A stretch of DNA of 64,000 nucleotides, taken from assembly GCA_964016985.1 (NCBI GenBank), contig OZ024824.1:120424951-120488950 (forward strand), in the 5' to 3' direction. The stretch is from Anodontia alba. Lineage: Eukaryota > Mollusca > Bivalvia > Lucinida > Lucinidae. Position 1 is the stretch's first letter. Each line of letters starts with the position of its first letter. This document shows positions 39,276-48,636 of this stretch, piece by piece. The notes below the pieces were generated by a model. The model saw only the letters and a list, made by a program, of their open reading frames with translations. It was not told the origin of the DNA and did not search any database. A program made the translations under genes and the position numbers.

Positions 39276-39755
39276 TTGCAATTAAGGCTGGCACAATTAA
39301 TCAGATAATCGATTAATTGATCGATAACTTCTACAAAAATGATTATCATTACTAATTTGCTAATAATCGATCATTTGATTTCTGTGTTTGTTACTTTACC
39401 GTATTTACCCTTAGTATTCAGACACCTTAACTCCTTACCATACTTAATCTAAAATTTGAAACAAGTACAATTTACTACCCATTGTTGTGTCTAAAAATAG
39501 CTGGATGAGTGGCAAACAGTGTAGACCCTAATGAGATGCCGCATTTGCATCGTCTCATCAGGGTCTACACTGTTTGCTCAGGCCTGTCTGACCAAATACA
39601 TACAATAAAGTATAACATATGGTTAGAGTCATGCTCAGGTAGACAGGTAAAATTATGACCAAATCTTCAGTGATTACCAATCGATTATTAATCAAAATGG
39701 TAGGACTGATAATCGATTATCTTTTCAGCTCTGATTAGCCAGCCTTAATTGCAAT
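39275..39755. mobile_element. MITE with ATTGCAATTAAGGCTGG ends and a nested B element
   Basis: The 17-bp ends ATTGCAATTAAGGCTGG and CCAGCCTTAATTGCAAT are perfect inverted repeats. Inner arms contain AATCGATTATTAATC and GATAATCGATTATC words. A complete B element (39406-39606) interrupts it. Confidence 0.75.
39406..39606. mobile_element. Family B MITE, nested
   Basis: TATTTACCCTTAGTATTCAG opens it; the hairpin is GTAGACCCTAATGAGATGCC with GTCTCATCAGGGTCTACAC; the right edge TGACCAAATACATACAATAA is diverged. Confidence 0.7.
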
Positions 39756-39824
39756 ATCTAGAGCTACAGTCCCAGTGAGAATTAGCATGTTTATTGAGGC
39801 TAATTTCTCTTTGGAAGAAAATAC

Positions 39825-39960
39825 CATGTTTACCCCATGTGTTTGGACAGATGGTGTAGAGCCATATCAGATCCTAAAAAAGCAGTTCATTCAGGATCTA
39901 CACTGCCATTCCACCAGCATTTTTTTGCATGATCTCCATGTAGTCAGACTTGTTCAAATT
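39825..39960. mobile_element. Family B-like fragment
   Basis: CATGTTTACCCCATGTGTTT and a weak hairpin ATATCAGATCCTAAAAAAGC with ATTCAGGATCTACACTG. Confidence 0.45.
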
Positions 39961-40054
39961 TTGTGGATTACCATAAGAACCCTAAGTATTGGGACAGATA
40001 GGCCTTTGCAAACAGTGTAGACCCAGATCAGATACCACAGAGTACAGTGTCTGC

Positions 40055-40316
40055 ATATCTGGGTTACGGGTTCAATCCCCGCCGGGTCCTGCAACATTCT
40101 TTCATGGAGATTGATCATGAAATATTGTCTACAATCATTCTCTTCTTTCAGCTGATTCAAGAAGGGCAGATGTCAGTTTCTTGCGAAAGAATGTGCAGAA
40201 GTACTGGTTAACTGCTTAGAGGACTAAGCCTGCCCAGGAAAAAGAATGATTAGGTAAACTGACCGTGCTCACCATAACCCCAGTAGGTTGACTGGGCTGT
40301 AAAATCTCAACACAAA
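40055..40316 (+). mobile_element. SINE1, head-truncated copy
   Basis: It starts at the box B region (GGGTTCAATCCCCGCCGG) and includes the body and tail (GGGCTGTAAAATCTCAACAC). Confidence 0.7.
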
Positions 40317-40548
40317 CAACTTTTGTGGAGATTGATTGTGAAATATTTTCTATGGTCATTCTGTCCTACCACTGACTCAAGAAGGGCTGCTGTCAGTTTC
40401 TGGAGAAAGAATGTGCACAACACTGGTTAACCGCTTAGAGAACTAAGCCTGCCGAGTAAAAGTGTGGTTAGGTAAACTGACCACACGTAACATGACCCCC
40501 ATGGGTTGTCTGGGCCGTAAAACCTCAACACAAACAAACACAAACATG
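40317..40548 (+). mobile_element. SINE1, second tandem copy without head
   Basis: It starts at TTTTGTGGAGATTGATTGTG and ends GGGCCGTAAAACCTCAACAC with a CAAACAAACACAAAC tail. It lies directly behind the previous copy in the same orientation. Confidence 0.7.
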
Positions 40549-40748
40549 GCGGCATCTGATCAGGGTCTATACTGTTAGCCATACATACAGCTATATTCTA
40601 GACACATCGAGAGGTAGTAGAAGGGATAAAGTGTTCCAATACTTAGAGTAAATAGGGTAGTCAGACTTATTCAAATATGAGGATAGGTACAGCTAGGAGC
40701 CCATGTCCATATATTTTGGATAAATAATAGCTTATATTGATCCCCAGT

Positions 40749-41055
40749 CTCGAAGTGTCCAGGTGGCTGAGTGATTAGCGCTTCCCAGAGGAATTGTTAA
40801 GGAGGAGTATTTGATGATAATTCTGGGATAATTTTCTCCAGTTCTCCATAAAAACATATGTTGTGGGTACTTATTAGAAGTGCCTCAGCGAGGCACTTCT
40901 AATGAGTACCCACAACATATGTTTAAATGGAAAAATAAGAAAAAATATCCCAGAATTATCACCTAATACTACTCTTTAATAAGTCCTCTGGCTCCCGACT
41001 TCGGATTACGAGGTCTCGTGTTCAAATCCTGCCATTCATCTCATGACTGTACAGC
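40749..41055 (+). mobile_element. tRNA-Ser-like SINE or pseudogene split by a palindromic MITE
   Basis: The left part AAGTGTCCAGGTGGCTGAGT and GATTAGCGCTTCCCAGAG resembles the 5' half of a tRNA with a long variable arm. The right part GTCTCGTGTTCAAATCCTGC is a box B region. The nested element at 40797-40981 separates the halves. Confidence 0.5.
40797..40981. mobile_element. Palindromic MITE with A-type core and different ends
   Basis: The core ATATGTTGTGGGTACTTATT with its complement is that of family A, but the outer ends are TTAAGGAGGAGTATTTGATG and ACCTAATACTACTCTTTAA, with inner arms GATAATTCTGGGATA. It is therefore an A core in another shell. Confidence 0.7.
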
Positions 41056-41129
41056 GCTTTATTGTACAGAGCTTTTCATTATCACCTTTCCATCATCTCT
41101 ATATGACTTAAATGATCATTACAAAAACA

Positions 41130-41375
41130 TGCCTATTCAAATATACTGAAAATTTTACCACTGAAAAATTTTTCATAATTTTGCTCAAAACATAGATTGT
41201 GGGCACTTGTTAGAACCACTTTGGCAAGGCGGTTCTAACAAGTACCCACAATCTATGTTTTTGAGCAGAAATAAGAAAACTAATGTATACCTCTGTAAAC
41301 CCCAGTTTTATTATATAAAAGTTTAAGGGGGTGGGGGTGGGGGGGTCAACATTATATAGGCATGTTTTCGTGATG
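41130..41375. mobile_element. A2 variant, copy 2 (reverse orientation)
   Basis: The stem ACATAGATTGTGGGCACTTG with CAAGTACCCACAATCTATGT and the module AAACCCCAGTTTTATTATAT match 25125-25365 in the opposite orientation. Confidence 0.65.
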
Positions 41376-41527
41376 TTTGTAAAACACCAAATCACCATTA
41401 TTATGATCTTTAGTCTAAATGAGCACAGCGAGCAAAAAGGTTACCAACCCAAATATGCCAGCACTTTAGACCAGTTGACATAGCATACACAGTATGATCA
41501 AATTTTAAATGAATATATTGTATGTAC

Positions 41528-41843
41528 CTTAAATATTTGGAAAAACTGGCACAGTGGCTCAGTTGGTAGAGTGTCCGCTTTGTGACCAGGAGGTTGGCGC
41601 TATGAATCAGAACTGGTCAACTCAAGTGTCAGTATTATGTGACTGAGTGGAATATCATGTCATGTGTCTGGGACGTGATATTTCAGTGGGGCAGCACTCG
41701 AAAAGTGAGCATTGAGCTCCCTTTCACATCCAGACACCATCGCGATATGACAAAGATTATTGAAAGCGACACCAGACACCATCGCGATATGACAAAGATT
41801 ATTGAAAGCGACATAAAGCCCGAATAAAACAAACAAATAAATA
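41528..41843 (+). mobile_element. SINE3 (tRNA-derived) with internal 42-bp duplication
   Basis: Box A-like TGGCTCAGTTGGTAGAGTG and a decayed box B (GCTATGAATCAGAACT) head a body with CTGGGACGTGATATTTCAGT and a tail ACATAAAGCCCGAATAAAAC then AAACAAATAA. A 42-bp segment starting CAGACACCATCGCGATATGA is present twice in tandem (41731 and 41773). Confidence 0.7.
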
Positions 41844-41844
41844 T

Positions 41845-42025
41845 TTGGAAACATAAATCCATAATGTATTTGTGCTAGAATTTGAATATCCAGTTAACTA
41901 CCTGTTGATCTGCCTAAAAACAGCTGGTTGAGTGATAAACAGTGTAGATCCTGATTTCTGTGGCAATTGATTTTTGACACTATTTACTCAGGCCTTCTGT
42001 CCCAATACTTAGGGTAAATACCAAA
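41845..42025. mobile_element. Family B MITE (hairpin decayed)
   Basis: AAATATTTGGAAACATAAAT, GTTGAGTGATAAACAGTGTA and the end CAATACTTAGGGTAAATACC. Confidence 0.55.
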
Positions 42026-42087
42026 CCATCTTGCTCTAAGAATCTTGTCATTCCATATATATTGTGTATGTGATCAGTCATAGCTTT

Positions 42088-42297
42088 TAACCCTTGTCCT
42101 GCTGAATAAATCAAGATGCCACTCCCACTTCTAATTTTCAGCCAATCAGATTACTTGATCTGGATTGTTGCTATAAATTCACATACTTAATGGCAAACAG
42201 GGCAGATCCAGATCAGTTGGTTTCTCAACTGATCTGGATCTACATGTACACTGTTTGCAAAGGTAGGGTATATCTGTGGTCAGCAGGACAAGGGTTA
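42088..42297. mobile_element. Family D MITE
   Basis: TTAACCCTTGTCCTGCTGAA to CAGCAGGACAAGGGTTA. The hairpin turn is shortened (AGTTGGTTTCTCAACTGATC). Confidence 0.8.
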
Positions 42298-42501
42298 GTA
42301 GATAAAAGAAGTATTCACATTTTTCCACAAAAATATTAGAAATATCAGCACCTCGCCACTTGAGGCATTTCTAATAAGTGGATGTAATACGTTGTTTTTT
42401 TTTTAAAAATAAGAAAAACACAGTTTCTTTTTAGCTCACCTGAGCCTTTAGGTAAAAAAATCTACTTGTCTGAAACTAGAAGACCCAGGCCTTTGATATC
42501 A

Positions 42502-42745
42502 GGGCCTAGTTGTTCAAAGCGTCGTTAGCTTAATGAGCTCGTTAAGGGTCATTTCGTTAACTGTTTTAGCCGATTCAATATACAATATTCTGATATTTTT
42601 TGCTGAAAAAATGTGAGTAGCTTTTGCACTGCAAAAGCTACTCACATTTTTTCAGCAAAAAATGTCAGCATATTTGCATATCACTCAATTAAAATTTTAA
42701 CGAATCGTTAACTAATGACATCGTTAGCTTTGAACAACTGGGCCC
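42502..42745. mobile_element. Family F MITE nested in E
   Basis: GGGCCTAGTTGTTCAAAGC to GCTTTGAACAACTGGGCCC; the inner stem CTTTTGCACTGCAAAAG is flanked by GAAAAAATGTGAGTAG and its complement. Confidence 0.8.
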
Positions 42746-43182
42746 TGGTATGTGGCTTCATCATGTGGACCTTTACCATGATTGTTCATATTATAGCCTT
42801 GGGGTCACTTGTTTTACATAGAATCGTATAGGGAAAAAATTTAAAAGTCTTCTTGACTGAAAGTAGAAGGTCCATGCCTTTGATATTTGGTATGTTACTT
42901 CATCTGATGGCCCTCTACCAAGATTGCTCAAATTATAGCCCTGGGGTCAAAAATGGCCCCACCCTGGTGCTCACTTGTTTTACATAGACTCATATAGGAA
43001 AAAACTAACAATCTTCTTGTTTGAAACCAGGAGGCCAAGGCCTTTGATATTTGGTATGTAATTTCATATTATGGACCTCTATCAAGAATGTTCTGACTAT
43101 GGCACAGGGGTAAAAAATGGCCCCACTCTGGGGTTCACATAGAAGGGAAAAACTTTAATAATCTTCTTGTCTGAAACTAGTG

Positions 43183-43465
43183 GGTAGTTGGGTGAGGCAA
43201 AGGTGTCGTGTATCTTACGTAACGGGGGCATCCAACTGATATTGGCTTACAGTTGGGTAAGGCCTGCTATCCTTGCAGCTGGTAAGGTTAGAGGGGTAAT
43301 GTTTTTATTTCTTCTGTTTCTTCACTGTCATTCATTTTCCTTTCTCCCCTATCCCTCTCTTTCATCTCCTCCACTGTCTCTTCTATCTCTCATATCCCTT
43401 TCTCTGGGAGACGACAAAAAATGACCAACAAGGGTTGATGTGTCATTATACCCCAACACAATCAA
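43183..43465 (+). mobile_element. SINE2 nested in E
   Basis: GGGTAGTTGGGTGAGGCAAA, CAACTGATATTGGCTTACAG, CTCTGGGAGACGACAAAAAA and ATACCCCAACACAATC. GAAACTAG-type words lie near both edges (43173 and 43474), suggesting a target duplication. Confidence 0.75.
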
Positions 43466-44344
43466 CCAGTATCTGAAACTAGATTTCCCAGGCCTTTGGT
43501 ATTTGGTATGTAGCTTCATCTAGTAGGCCTGTACCAAGATTGGTTAAATTATAACCCTAGTGTCAAAATTGCTCCCCCAACCCCCACTCCCATCTCCCAT
43601 GGGTCACTTGTTCTACCTTAAGACACATATAGGGGAAAAATTTAAAAATCTTCTTGTCTGAAAGTCAAAGGCCAAGGCATTTGATATTTGGTATGTAGCT
43701 TCATCTAGTGGACCTTTACCAAGACTATTCAAATTATAGCCCTGGGGTAAAAATGGCCCCACCCCAGGGGTCACTTGTTTTACATATTCATATAGGGAAA
43801 AACTTTATCTTCTTGTCTGAATCTAGAAGGCCGAGGCCTTTGATATTTGGTTTTTAGCTTCATCTAGTGGACCTCTACCAGGATTGTTTACATTATAGCC
43901 CTTGGGTAAAAAATGGCCCCACCTTTGGCTAACTAGTTTTACTTAGACTCATGTGGGGAAAAACTGTAAAAAACTAAAAGACTTAGGCCTTTGATGTTTG
44001 GTATGTCCCTTACATCAAGGCGTATTTTATGTGAAGTGTCTCTTTTGCGAAATTAAGTAAAGCTAAATTCAATGCCAAGTTACTATATGATATAGAGACC
44101 AAAGGTTTTTCAAACTGCCGGTTACCATACCTATATGTGTCAATCTTTAAAATTGTTACCATAAACTTGCTAAGAACAAGTGGTTACGGGTGAGCTACAG
44201 GACCATTGGTCTTCTAGTTTCATTTGGCTGAAAAAAAGCCTTATCTAGAGCTATGCCATTTGTAGACACTTATCGAATTGTTTGGTTGCAGAGATTTATC
44301 TGGGTCTGTGCAGGTTGTGTATGTTTTTAAGTTTGATTTTCTAT

Positions 44345-44520
44345 CGTATTTACCTTAAACATTCAAACATGCCATAATAGCCCTAAGTATTGGGACAGAT
44401 AGGCCTGGGCAGACAGTGCAGACCCAGATCTGATGCCACAGAATGTGGCATCTGATCTGGGTCTACAATGTTTGTTATTCTTCCAGCAGTTTTTATGATA
44501 AGGAATTCAGGTATCTCAAT
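44345..44520. mobile_element. Family B MITE
   Basis: CATAATAGCCCTAAGTATTG opens it. The hairpin CAGATCTGATGCCACAGAAT with GTGGCATCTGATCTGGGTC is near perfect. The right end is decayed. Confidence 0.65.
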
Positions 44521-44559
44521 ATTAAGGTGTGGAAGATGCCTGGGCTTAAAGTTTAAACC

Positions 44560-44735
44560 CAGATCAAAGTATTTGGACAGATGGTATAAGCAAACAATGC
44601 TGAATGTCTGATCACGGCATAAACTGTTTGCCACTCAGCGAGCAATTTTGAAATGCATTAAAATAGCCTCGTTATATAAATTCTAGGCCTAGTGAGAAGT
44701 CAAGCTGTTTCAATGTTTAGAATAAATATGGTATG
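44560..44735. mobile_element. Family B MITE (decayed)
   Basis: AAGTATTTGGACAGATGGTA, GTTTGCCACTCAGCGAGCAA and TTTAGAATAAATATGGTA. Confidence 0.55.
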
Positions 44736-44812
44736 TGTAAACAAGGAAGACCATAGCTTAACCATGTGAATGAACAAGCTTTGTCTTTTCTATTTGAATA
44801 TTTCTGCTTAAC

Positions 44813-45036
44813 CCATTGTATACTGAATAGACTCTCCCACACTATATATTGGAAGAGTCCAATTTCAGTTTTAGGTACGCCCAGCTCTGAGATCACCATA
44901 TTCCTAGAGAAAAATGGCTAAACTATTTACAAACAGTGGAGACCCTGATCAGATACCGCATTCTGCTGTGTCTGATCTGGGTCTGCACTGTTTGCCAATT
45001 ACCCTTTTACGGGTCTCCCGACTGCAATAGGTTAAA
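44813..45036. mobile_element. Family J MITE (reverse orientation)
   Basis: AACCCATTGTATACTGAAT to CCGACTGCAATAGGTTA. The hairpin AGACCCTGATCAGATACCG with CTGATCTGGGTCTGCAC is intact. Confidence 0.7.
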
Positions 45037-45124
45037 GTCTTTTCCTGTGCATATTAAGAGTCTGTCAGGTAAGAAGTGGCAGAATAAAAAACATTTTCTT
45101 AGTTCACAACTGCCCAAACGATCT

Positions 45125-45368
45125 GGGCCCAGTTGTTCAAAGCTAATGATGTCGTTAGTTAATGATTCGTTAAAATTTACATTGAGTGATATGCAAATAT
45201 GCTGAAATTTTTTGCTGAAAAAATGTGAGTAGCTTTTGCAGTGCAAAAGCTACTCACATTTTTTCAGCAAAAAATATCAGAATATTGTATATTGAATCCA
45301 CTAAAACAGTTAACGAAATGACCCTTAAAGAGCTTGTTAAGCTAACGATGCTTTGAACAACTGGGCCA
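45125..45368. mobile_element. Family F MITE
   Basis: GGGCCCAGTTGTTCAAAGC to CTTTGAACAACTGGGCC. The stem GAAAAAATGTGAGTAGCTTT is perfectly paired around TGCAGTGCA. Confidence 0.85.
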
Positions 45369-45459
45369 TGTTTAACATTACTGCTAATGTTTAAATTAAG
45401 AATGTTTCCAGGTTAAAGAGCGGATAGTGAGGTGTATTGCATGCATTTGATATTAGCCC

Positions 45460-45680
45460 ATAACCCATTTACCTTTACCACTCTCTGGGCTAATTCAGTA
45501 GATGACAAATTGGTGATATTTTTCTTACTTCTCCCAGAAAATAGGATTTGACATTTCATGCAAATTTTCTCCATTGAAGACAACTTGCATGAAATGTCAA
45601 ATCCTGTTTTCTGGGAAAATAAAGAAAAATATTTTTATATGTCATCTGCTAAAACAATTTACCCAGAGTGCTAAAGGTAA
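45460..45680. mobile_element. Family G MITE
   Basis: AACCCATTTACCTTTACCAC, GCTAATTCAGTAGATGACAA, the stem CATTTCATGCAAATTTTC with CTTGCATGAAATGTCAAA, and GTCATCTGCTAAAACAATTT then TTTACCCAGAGTGCTAAAGG. Confidence 0.75.
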
Positions 45681-45682
45681 AA

Positions 45683-45857
45683 ACTGAATAAACTCCCCCT
45701 CACAGTTTAGGTATATTAGGTTATGTGATTTAGATATTCCTAGAGAAAATGCAGACAGTGGAGACCCTGATCAGACACCACATTCTGAGGCATCTAATCT
45801 TGGTCTGCACTGTTTGCCAATTACCCTTTTGGGAGTCTCCAGACTGAAATGGGTCAA
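45683..45857. mobile_element. Family J MITE (left end lost)
   Basis: GGTTATGTGATTTAGATATT, the hairpin GACCCTGATCAGACACCACA, and CCAGACTGAAATGGGT. Confidence 0.65.
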
Positions 45858-46070
45858 AACACCAGTCACAACAGCAGACTACATTCTAAAATTTGTTCAT
45901 TTGTTTTGCTGGATTTTTTTTGCTTGTTTTTTGAGAAAAAAAGTTTTGACATTTAAGCAAATTGTCTTCCTAGCAGATGATCCTTATGAAATTTCAAATT
46001 ATTTTCTGGGAAAAATAAAATACTTTAGAATGTTGTCTGCTACAAGTTTGAATCGGTCTTTAAGGTTAGC
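45858..46070. mobile_element. Family G variant
   Basis: CACCAGTCACAACAGCAGAC opens it and GTTGTCTGCTACAAGTTTG lies near the end. The central CAGATGATCCTTATGAAAT is diverged. Confidence 0.5.
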
Positions 46071-46242
46071 TGACTATTGAAATGAGTTTCTTGCATGGTT
46101 CATTGAAGTGCAACTATAAATGGAAGTGAAAAACTAATGGCTTGTAATACATGCACATCTGACATTTTTTCATACAGGTAAAAGTTCAATAATTAGAAAA
46201 TTTAGCTCTAGAGGAGCAGAGAAGGGTAGATAACGATTTTTA

Positions 46243-46282
46243 CACGCACACGCACGCACACACACACACACACACACAAACA
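46243..46282 (+). repeat. (CA)n microsatellite
   Basis: CACACGCACGCACACACACA and further CA dinucleotides. The array joins directly to a truncated family D element. Confidence 0.9.
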
Positions 46283-46425
46283 CATCCAGATTGTTGCTAT
46301 AAATTCACATACTTAATGGAAAACAGTGCAGATCCAGATTAGTTGGCTTTGTCAGAAGCCAACTGATCTGGATCTACACTGTTTGCAAAAGCAGGATATA
46401 TCTGGTTCAGAAGGACAAGGTTTAA
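46283..46425. mobile_element. Family D MITE, left part replaced by CA repeat
   Basis: CATCCAGATTGTTGCTATAA, the hairpin GATTAGTTGGCTTTGTCAGA and the end GAAGGACAAGGTTTAA. Confidence 0.7.
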
Positions 46426-46554
46426 TGAGTACCTTATTGTTATATTTTGTGGAGAAATAATTATAAAAAACATACTTTTTGCTTCAAATAATTTCTTAGC
46501 TTGAGCTGTGGAAATAGAGAAAGATACCATAATAACCCTAAGTATTGGGACAGA

Positions 46555-46980
46555 CATAGGTCTAGATAAAGGAGGGTATACGGTAAATATTTTTCTATTT
46601 TCTCCACGAAAACATATGTTGTGGGTGGTTGGGTGGTGCGAAGGTGTCCTTTATCTTACGTCACCGGGGCGCCCAACTGATATTGGCTTACAGCTGGGCA
46701 AGGCCTGCTATCCTTGTAGCAGGTAAGGGTAGAGGGGGATGTTTTTATTTCTTCTGTTTCTTCACTTTCATTCCTGTTCCTCTTTCTTCCCTGTCCCTCT
46801 CTTTCATCTCCTCTACTATCTCTTCTATCTTTTTTCTCCCTTTCTCTGGGAGACGACACAAAATGACCCACAAGGGTTGACGTGTCGTTAAACCCCAACT
46901 CAATCAATCAATCATATGTTGTGGGTACCCATTAGAAGCGCCTCATTTTGGATTGAAAAAAGTGCCTTAACTAGTGCTAT
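46555..46980. mobile_element. Family A MITE interrupted by SINE2
   Basis: CATAGGTCTAGATAAAGGAG to CTTAACTAGTGCTATG. After the SINE2 only the single arm GTGGGTACCCATTAGAAGCG is present, so the other arm was lost or lies in the deleted part. Confidence 0.7.
46627..46912 (+). mobile_element. SINE2 with 14-bp target duplication
   Basis: The element (GGTTGGGTGGTGCGAAGGTG to AACCCCAACTCAATCAATCA) is flanked by CATATGTTGTGGGT at 46613-46626 and at 46913-46926. The duplication and the AATC-repeat tail show retrotransposition. This copy fixes the true ends of the family at 286 bp. Confidence 0.85.
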
Positions 46981-47069
46981 GGACAGATAAGCCTTTGCAA
47001 ACAGTGTAGATCCAAATCAGACACTGCAGAATGCAGCATCTGATCGTGGTCCACACTGTTTGCCATACA

Positions 47070-47225
47070 TATAGCAATATTTTATACACATAGCAATATT
47101 TTATACATATAGCAATATTTTATACACATAGCAATATTTTATACATATAGCAATATTTTATACACATAGCAATATTTTATACATATAGCAATATTTTATA
47201 CATATTATAGCAATATTTTAGACAC
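47070..47225 (+). repeat. Tandem array, TATAGCAATATTTTATACAC units
   Basis: About seven copies of a 20-22 bp unit, AGCAATATTTTATACACAT and AGCAATATTTTATACATAT variants. It expands the single GCAATATTTTAGACACAT module normally present in family B. Confidence 0.9.
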
Positions 47226-47374
47226 ATCCACAGGTAGTAGGACTATTTAAAAGTTTAGGATATGTGTGATAAGTAGATATGGTGTCCCAATACTTAGGAT
47301 AAATACGGTACATTTTGTTAAACTGGGGTTTGAACTTGCAGATCTGTAAGTAACTGGTGCTTAAAAATACTGTT

Positions 47375-47486
47375 ACCGTATTTACCCTTAATATTTGGAC
47401 TCTTTACCTCCTTACCTTATCTATAATTTGAACAAGCCCATTTGACTAAGTAGAATTATGTCAAAAGATTGTTATTGGTCTGACCT
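47375..47486. mobile_element. Family B left half (host of the next insertion)
   Basis: CCGTATTTACCCTTAATATT and TCTTTACCTCCTTACCTTAT open it; the half hairpin continues after the insertion as CTGTTTGCACTCATCC (47849 onward). Confidence 0.55.
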
Positions 47487-47496
47487 CATTCCACTC

Positions 47497-47839
47497 GGTT
47501 TCAGTTCAGTTTTCAGATTTTTAACGCTGCCAGGCAACTGAGTCACATAGAGGCAGCGCCAGATAAATCTGGATTAGTTTTACTGGACTACTGGGTTGGC
47601 TTGTAACGGTGCCTAGTTATAATTCATAACTAGGTCACCTCGCCCAGACACGGAGTGTGTGCACGTCCAGACCTCGTGCGTGTCTAGACCCCGTGCGTGA
47701 GTAGTAGTCCAGCCTGTAAGTTTCAGAATTTTGCGTATCGGTCGAAGAGTATGAGCTTTTAATCTCGTACCTAATGCGTGTCAATTCCGACTGCGTAGTG
47801 CATTAGGTACTCAGCTCGAGTCGTGCTAAAGTTTCGGTT
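47497..47839. mobile_element. 343-bp unclassified insertion with 10-bp target duplication
   Basis: CATTCCACTC occurs at 47487-47496 and at 47840-47849. The enclosed segment is more GC-rich than its neighbours and has two internal palindromes: CCTAGTTATAATTCATAACT then AGG, and GTACCTAATGC with GCATTAGGTAC. Terminal inverted repeats are not evident. A 9-10 bp duplication fits a Mutator-like element or a retroposed sequence. I see no match to other families in the window. Confidence 0.6.
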
Positions 47840-47920
47840 CATTCCACTCTGTTTGCACTCATCCCTTTATAGGCGGTAAAACTGATTTGTTCAAATTTTA
47901 GTGTTGTATGGTAAGGATTT

Positions 47921-48130
47921 AACCCTTAAGACGCCAAACACAACAGTTGTCGTCTGCTTTGTCTTCTGCTGAATACTTTAAAAGTCATTGTTGCAGGAGC
48001 AGTCTGATCTGGGTCCACACTGTTTGCCTATATGCAAAAAGTATGTTTGAAAAGTTTGCAAGAAGATGCAGCAGACGACATAAACAGACGACATTTTCAG
48101 ATGCAGGTTTTCTTGGCGCTTTAAGGATTA
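47921..48130. mobile_element. Family G variant with a partial B-type hairpin
   Basis: TTAACCCTTAAGACGCCAAA on the left and TGGCGCTTTAAGGATTAA on the right are inverted. GTCGTCTGCTTTGTC and AGCAGACGACATAAAC are inner arms, and AGTCTGATCTGGGTCCACAC is embedded. Confidence 0.6.
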
Positions 48131-48232
48131 AGTGTCAGAATGTATATGGTAAATATGTTAGCTTTTGCTGGGTGCTTAGCATGATATTATGTTACCCTGA
48201 TATGATTTGTGCAGTACCTGCCTGTCTAACTT

Positions 48233-48440
48233 AGATGAGCCACATCAGAAAGTGTGCCTTCAGACATGATATTGTGCACTCAGCAAATTTTCAAATCAGC
48301 CTGATCATTCCCACAGTCTGCTCAGAATCTTCACTGGGCACATTTTGGATAGCCAAGGATACAAAGTTTCTTCATGTGAACAACAAAGACTCTGATCAGA
48401 CTGTGTGGATGTGCAGACTGATTTGAATCTTTGCTTGGCA
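48233..48440 (+). repeat. Dispersed repeat N, copy 2
   Basis: ACATTTTGGATAGCCAAGGA and GTGAACAACAAAGACTCTGA match the copy at 25630-25811. It lies in intron sequence of the acidic-protein gene. Confidence 0.6.
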
Positions 48441-48441
48441 C

Positions 48442-48636
48442 CATAGCAACAGATAAGGCACTTTTTTTTCATCCGAAAACTGCTGATATCTTTCTTATTT
48501 CTCAATGAAAACATATGTTGTGGGTACTCATTAGAAGCACCTCGCTGAGGCGCTTCTAATGAGTACCCACAACATATGTTTTCGTCGAGTTATAAGAAAA
48601 ATATTATGTGGATACCCCCTCTTATCTGTAGCTATG
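48442..48636. mobile_element. Family A MITE
   Basis: CATAGCAACAGATAAGGCAC to CTTATCTGTAGCTATG. The stem from TTCTTATTTCTCAATGAAAA through GTGGGTACTCATTAGAAGC is nearly perfect. Confidence 0.85.

Larger units (their letters stand above)
39965..40660. mobile_element. Family B MITE split by two SINE1 fragments
   Basis: ACCATAAGAACCCTAAGTAT and GTAGACCCAGATCAGATACC on the left, and GGCGGCATCTGATCAGGGTC with TACTTAGAGTAAATAGGGTA on the right, are the two halves of one B element. SINE1 pieces occupy 40055-40548. Confidence 0.65.
42435..44217. mobile_element. Family E element with nested F and SINE2
   Basis: It opens TTAGCTCACCTGAGCCTTTA and closes GGGTGAGCTACAGGACCATT then GGTCTTCTAG. The interior has about seven units of about 165-180 bp with AGGCCAAGGCCTTTGATATT and TTGGTATGT-type words. 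A family F element (42502-42745) and a SINE2 (43183-43465) are inserted. Confidence 0.65.
46525..47310. mobile_element. Family B MITE carrying a nested A, which carries a nested SINE2
   Basis: The B ends are ACCATAATAACCCTAAGTAT and CAATACTTAGGATAAATACG. An A element occupies 46555-46980. The B hairpin (AATCAGACACTGCAGAATGC with AGCATCTGATCGTGG) and a 22-bp tandem array (47070-47225) follow. Confidence 0.7.

Noticed and set aside
41639..41827. 62-codon frame with a repeated RHHRDMTKIIESD peptide
   Set aside because: It is the 42-bp duplication in the SINE3 tail, not a protein repeat.
46178..46233. Alternative terminal exon (GKSSIIRKFSSRGAEKGR then stop) after TTTTTTCATACAG
   Set aside because: The phase fits the exon at 37202, but 18 open codons are easily random and there is no further support.
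5500..48600. A CRISPR-like array from the regularly recurring palindromic words
   Set aside because: Copies are hundreds to thousands of bases apart, differ in orientation and have element-type ends; the genome is eukaryotic.
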